64,000 bases of DNA, from contig NZ_JACDOB010000002.1 of NCBI RefSeq assembly GCF_017656375.1, positions 62,001-126,000 of the forward strand. Reading direction: 5' to 3'. A program made the position numbers and the translations under genes. The stretch comes from Thermovirga sp. Lineage in GTDB: Bacteria; Synergistota; Synergistia; Synergistales; Thermovirgaceae. Below are positions 60,086-64,000 of the stretch, in pieces (the stretch's first letter is position 1; the number at the start of each line of letters is the position of its first letter). The notes under the pieces are model-generated. The model ran no database searches and was not told the origin of the DNA. It saw nothing but the letters and a program-made list of their open reading frames with translations.

Positions 60086-60941
60086 CGACACCCCACCAAT
60101 CTCCCTTCGTCGTTTCTTCTAACACTTTAAATCCTATTTCTTGCAAAGCCGAAATAAAAGGATCCCTTTCTTTCTTAACCAATCCTGAAAAAACAGCCCT
60201 TCCTCCCTTTTTTAGTTTGGAAGGTAAGGACGGCAAAAGCTTTATTAGCGGATCAAAAATAATATTGGCAGTTACAAGATCCACCAATTCGTGTAATCCA
60301 TCAAGCAAATTGCCTTGCTCCACCTCAACTAAATCTTCAGGGATTTCGTTTAACTTCAAATTGGACTCCACTTCCTCCAATACAGCCGGATCCAAATCTC
60401 TAGCAAAGACCTTTTTCGCTCCGAGCTTAACAGCAGCTATGGCCAAAATTCCAGAGCCCGTCCCAACATCCGCTACAACATCACCTTGATTAACGCTCTT
60501 TTCCAAAAGCTCAAGGGCTATCTGAGTACTTTCATGATACCCTGTTCCAAAAGCCGTACCTGGATAAACTAAAAGGACACTCTTACCCTTTCGATCTTCA
60601 AAAGAATCCTTATGCCAAGGGGCCATGACTACTAATGCCTTGCCCACTTCTATAGGTGGAAAGGCTTCCTTCCATACAGTGTGCCATCTCTCGTTCTCAA
60701 TTTTCCCAGCATCTATAATCCTTAACGTCGGCCAAGGTTCAAGCACCTCATTGATTTTGCTAATCCAATACTCCAAAGCATGCGATGACCTGTAGTAAGC
60801 TTTAACAGCTAATTTATCCTGTGTGTCAAGCAATTCAGAACCCATACTACCAGAAAGATCCACTAACGAGATAAGGGTTTCCTCTTCCATGCCTTTAGAT
60901 TCTATGGTCACGTACCACCAGAAGCTACCTTTTTCTTCCAT
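60045..60941 (-). CDS. prmA: Ribosomal protein L11 methyltransferase PrmA
   Basis: A 298-residue methyltransferase. SAM motif VADVGTGSGILAIAAVKLG, FGTGYHESTQIALELL, and TANIIFDPLIKLLPSL (the family usually has ANI). I start at ATG 60941, 6 nt after GGAGGAGGAG. It trimethylates L11. Between dnaJ and rsmE in the conserved dnaK-dnaJ-prmA-rsmE-mtaB run. Confidence 0.93.
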   Translation of the reverse strand: MEEKGSFWWYVTIESKGMEEETLISLVDLSGSMGSELLDTQDKLAVKAYYRSSHALEYWISKINEVLEPWPTLRIIDAGKIENERWHTVWKEAFPPIEVGKALVVMAPWHKDSFEDRKGKSVLLVYPGTAFGTGYHESTQIALELLEKSVNQGDVVADVGTGSGILAIAAVKLGAKKVFARDLDPAVLEEVESNLKLNEIPEDLVEVEQGNLLDGLHELVDLVTANIIFDPLIKLLPSLPSKLKKGGRAVFSGLVKKERDPFISALQEIGFKVLEETTKGDWWGVVAQNTSGGQSENR

Positions 60942-60982
60942 GGGGCTCTCCTCCTCCAATATTGCATCTTTACTCGAAATCC

Positions 60983-62098
60983 CTAAAGCAAATTCTTCAA
61001 TTTCTCTAAGAACCCTCCAGATTTAACACTGACATTCATTTCCTTCGCAAGGGCTTCTATTAAACCTTTCTGCTTGTCCGTCAACTTTTTAGGTATATCG
61101 ACAACAATATGGACAAGACAGTCCCCACGTCCTGGTCGCCTAAGCCTAGGCATCCCTCTTCCTTTTATCTTGAAGACGTGACCATTCTGAACGCCCTGAG
61201 GAATATCCAGCTTATATCTTCCATCAAGAAGCTCAACTTCTTTTTCGCACCCCAAGGCAGCTTCCGGAAAGGAAAGGTGCAAAGACATATGCAGGTTATC
61301 CCCTTCCCTTTTAAAAATATCATGAGAAGCAACGCTTATAACTAAAAACAAGTCTCCTGGAGGGCCACCCCTTAAGCCCTCCATTCCTTCTCCTTGGATC
61401 CTAAGCCTTACCCCTGTATCTACTCCTTTAGGAACAGTCACTTTAACTTTACGATAGACTCTTGTCTTTCCACTTCCACCACATTCACCACAAACTTTTT
61501 CTATGATCTTACCTTTACCTTTACACTCTGGGCAAACAGTGACGCTAACAAAAGAGCCAAAAGGAGTCCGTCTATGCTGTTCTACTTGCCCTGTTCCACC
61601 ACACACAGAACAAACCTTTGTCCCGTACCCCGGTTCTGCCCCTGTCCCATCACATCTTTTGCAGCGTTCCCATCGTGGAACGGAAATTTCCTTAGAAACA
61701 CCAGTAAGCGCCTCTTCCAAAGAAACATCAAGACGCATCTCTATGTCCTGCCCCTTCACGGGTCCCTGAGAAGCTCCTCCAAAATTACCAAATATAGAAT
61801 CGAATATATCTCCAAAGATGTCGCCAAACCCACCAAAGGGACCAAAAGGGCCAGAGCCACCTTGGGCATCTCCTATTGTTCCAAATTGATCATACTGTTG
61901 CCTTTTCTGAGGATCACTCAATATCTCATAAGCAGCATTTATTTCCTTGAAACGCTGCTCAGCCTCGCTGTCTCCTGGGTTGGCATCAGGATGATACTTC
62001 CTTACCAGGCGCCTGTAAGCTTTTTTTATTTCATCTTGTGTAGCATTTCTTGGCACTCCCAATATCTCGTAAAGATCCTTGTCATCAAAGGCGCCCAT
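60983..62098 (-). CDS. dnaJ: Chaperone DnaJ (Hsp40)
   Basis: A 371-residue type I DnaJ. J domain with KYHPDANPG (HPD), a Gly/Phe-rich linker ([20 protein letters not shown]), four zinc repeats ([32 protein letters not shown]), and the C-terminal substrate domains. It stimulates DnaK ATPase. It is 18 bp after dnaK. Confidence 0.97.
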   Translation of the reverse strand: MGAFDDKDLYEILGVPRNATQDEIKKAYRRLVRKYHPDANPGDSEAEQRFKEINAAYEILSDPQKRQQYDQFGTIGDAQGGSGPFGPFGGFGDIFGDIFDSIFGNFGGASQGPVKGQDIEMRLDVSLEEALTGVSKEISVPRWERCKRCDGTGAEPGYGTKVCSVCGGTGQVEQHRRTPFGSFVSVTVCPECKGKGKIIEKVCGECGGSGKTRVYRKVKVTVPKGVDTGVRLRIQGEGMEGLRGGPPGDLFLVISVASHDIFKREGDNLHMSLHLSFPEAALGCEKEVELLDGRYKLDIPQGVQNGHVFKIKGRGMPRLRRPGRGDCLVHIVVDIPKKLTDKQKGLIEALAKEMNVSVKSGGFLEKLKNLL

Positions 62099-62116
62099 TA
62101 CCTGTCACCTCTCGCC

Positions 62117-64000
<1,884 letters not shown>

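Overview
The window reads as a chromosomal segment of a strictly anaerobic, amino-acid-fermenting, probably thermophilic bacterium with a Gram-negative envelope. The best match I can suggest is a member of Synergistota such as Acetomicrobium/Anaerobaculum. This is inferred from gene content and not from a database search. The pointers are a selenocysteine-containing glycine reductase operon, tryptophanase, a branched-chain amino acid ABC importer, class III (oxygen-sensitive) ribonucleotide reductase, an O-antigen-ligase-like protein, and a branched-polyamine synthase typical of thermophiles. Many starts, judged by Shine-Dalgarno spacing, are TTG or GTG.

Layout. 1-6000 (minus): glycine reductase operon grdX-trxA-grdE-grdA-grdB-grdC-grdD under a glycine riboswitch, with in-frame UGA (Sec) codons in grdA and grdB. 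6000-8400 (minus): an NSS-family amino acid transporter and a nitrilase-family hydrolase. 8500-10820 (plus): hypC-hypD-hypE, NiFe hydrogenase maturation. 10860-21150 (minus): ymdB, rny, recX, recG, divIVA, yggS, an HlyD-like protein, a 2-hydroxyacid dehydrogenase, folE2, queD and a DUF72 gene. 21280-22745 (plus): a DapA-like aldolase and a flavodoxin-like reductase. 22770-28490 (minus): an operon of two SDR dehydrogenases, two diverged GcvP-like subunits and an AcoX-like ATP-NAD kinase homologue, divergent from a GntR regulator (28632-29282). 29450-31560 (plus): type III glutamine synthetase. 31600-44000 (minus): O-antigen ligase-like protein, dnaB-rplI-DUF2232-rpsR-ssb-rpsF, ftsB/divIC, argS, a DUF3857 exported protein and secA. 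44130-52250 (minus): tryptophanase, pgsA, livKHMGF and glycine C-acetyltransferase. 52320-55660 (minus): nrdR-nrdD-nrdG. 55850-63950 (minus): dnaK-dnaJ-prmA-rsmE-mtaB, a BpsA-like polyamine synthase, HIT-rpsU-yqeY.

How it fits together. Glycine is the recurring substrate. It is sensed by the riboswitch, possibly imported by the NSS carrier, reduced to acetyl phosphate and ammonia by Grd, and interconverted with 2-amino-3-oxobutyrate by Kbl. TnaA and LivKHMGF add further amino acid catabolism and uptake, and GlnA-III assimilates ammonia.

The least explained unit is the GntR-SDR-SDR-GcvPA-like-GcvPB-like-NADK-like cluster. Its P-protein homologues keep the PLP lysine but have lost several near-invariant glycine decarboxylase motifs, and no gcvH, gcvT or lpd lies in the window. 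Its control region carries three GTATAC half-palindromes at an exact 9-bp period next to an 11-bp inverted repeat. I regard it as the best candidate for an undescribed pathway. Two RNA elements also stand out: a single-aptamer glycine riboswitch with a ghost second domain and an SD-sequestering hairpin, and a three-segment alternative structure over the start of the DUF2232 gene.
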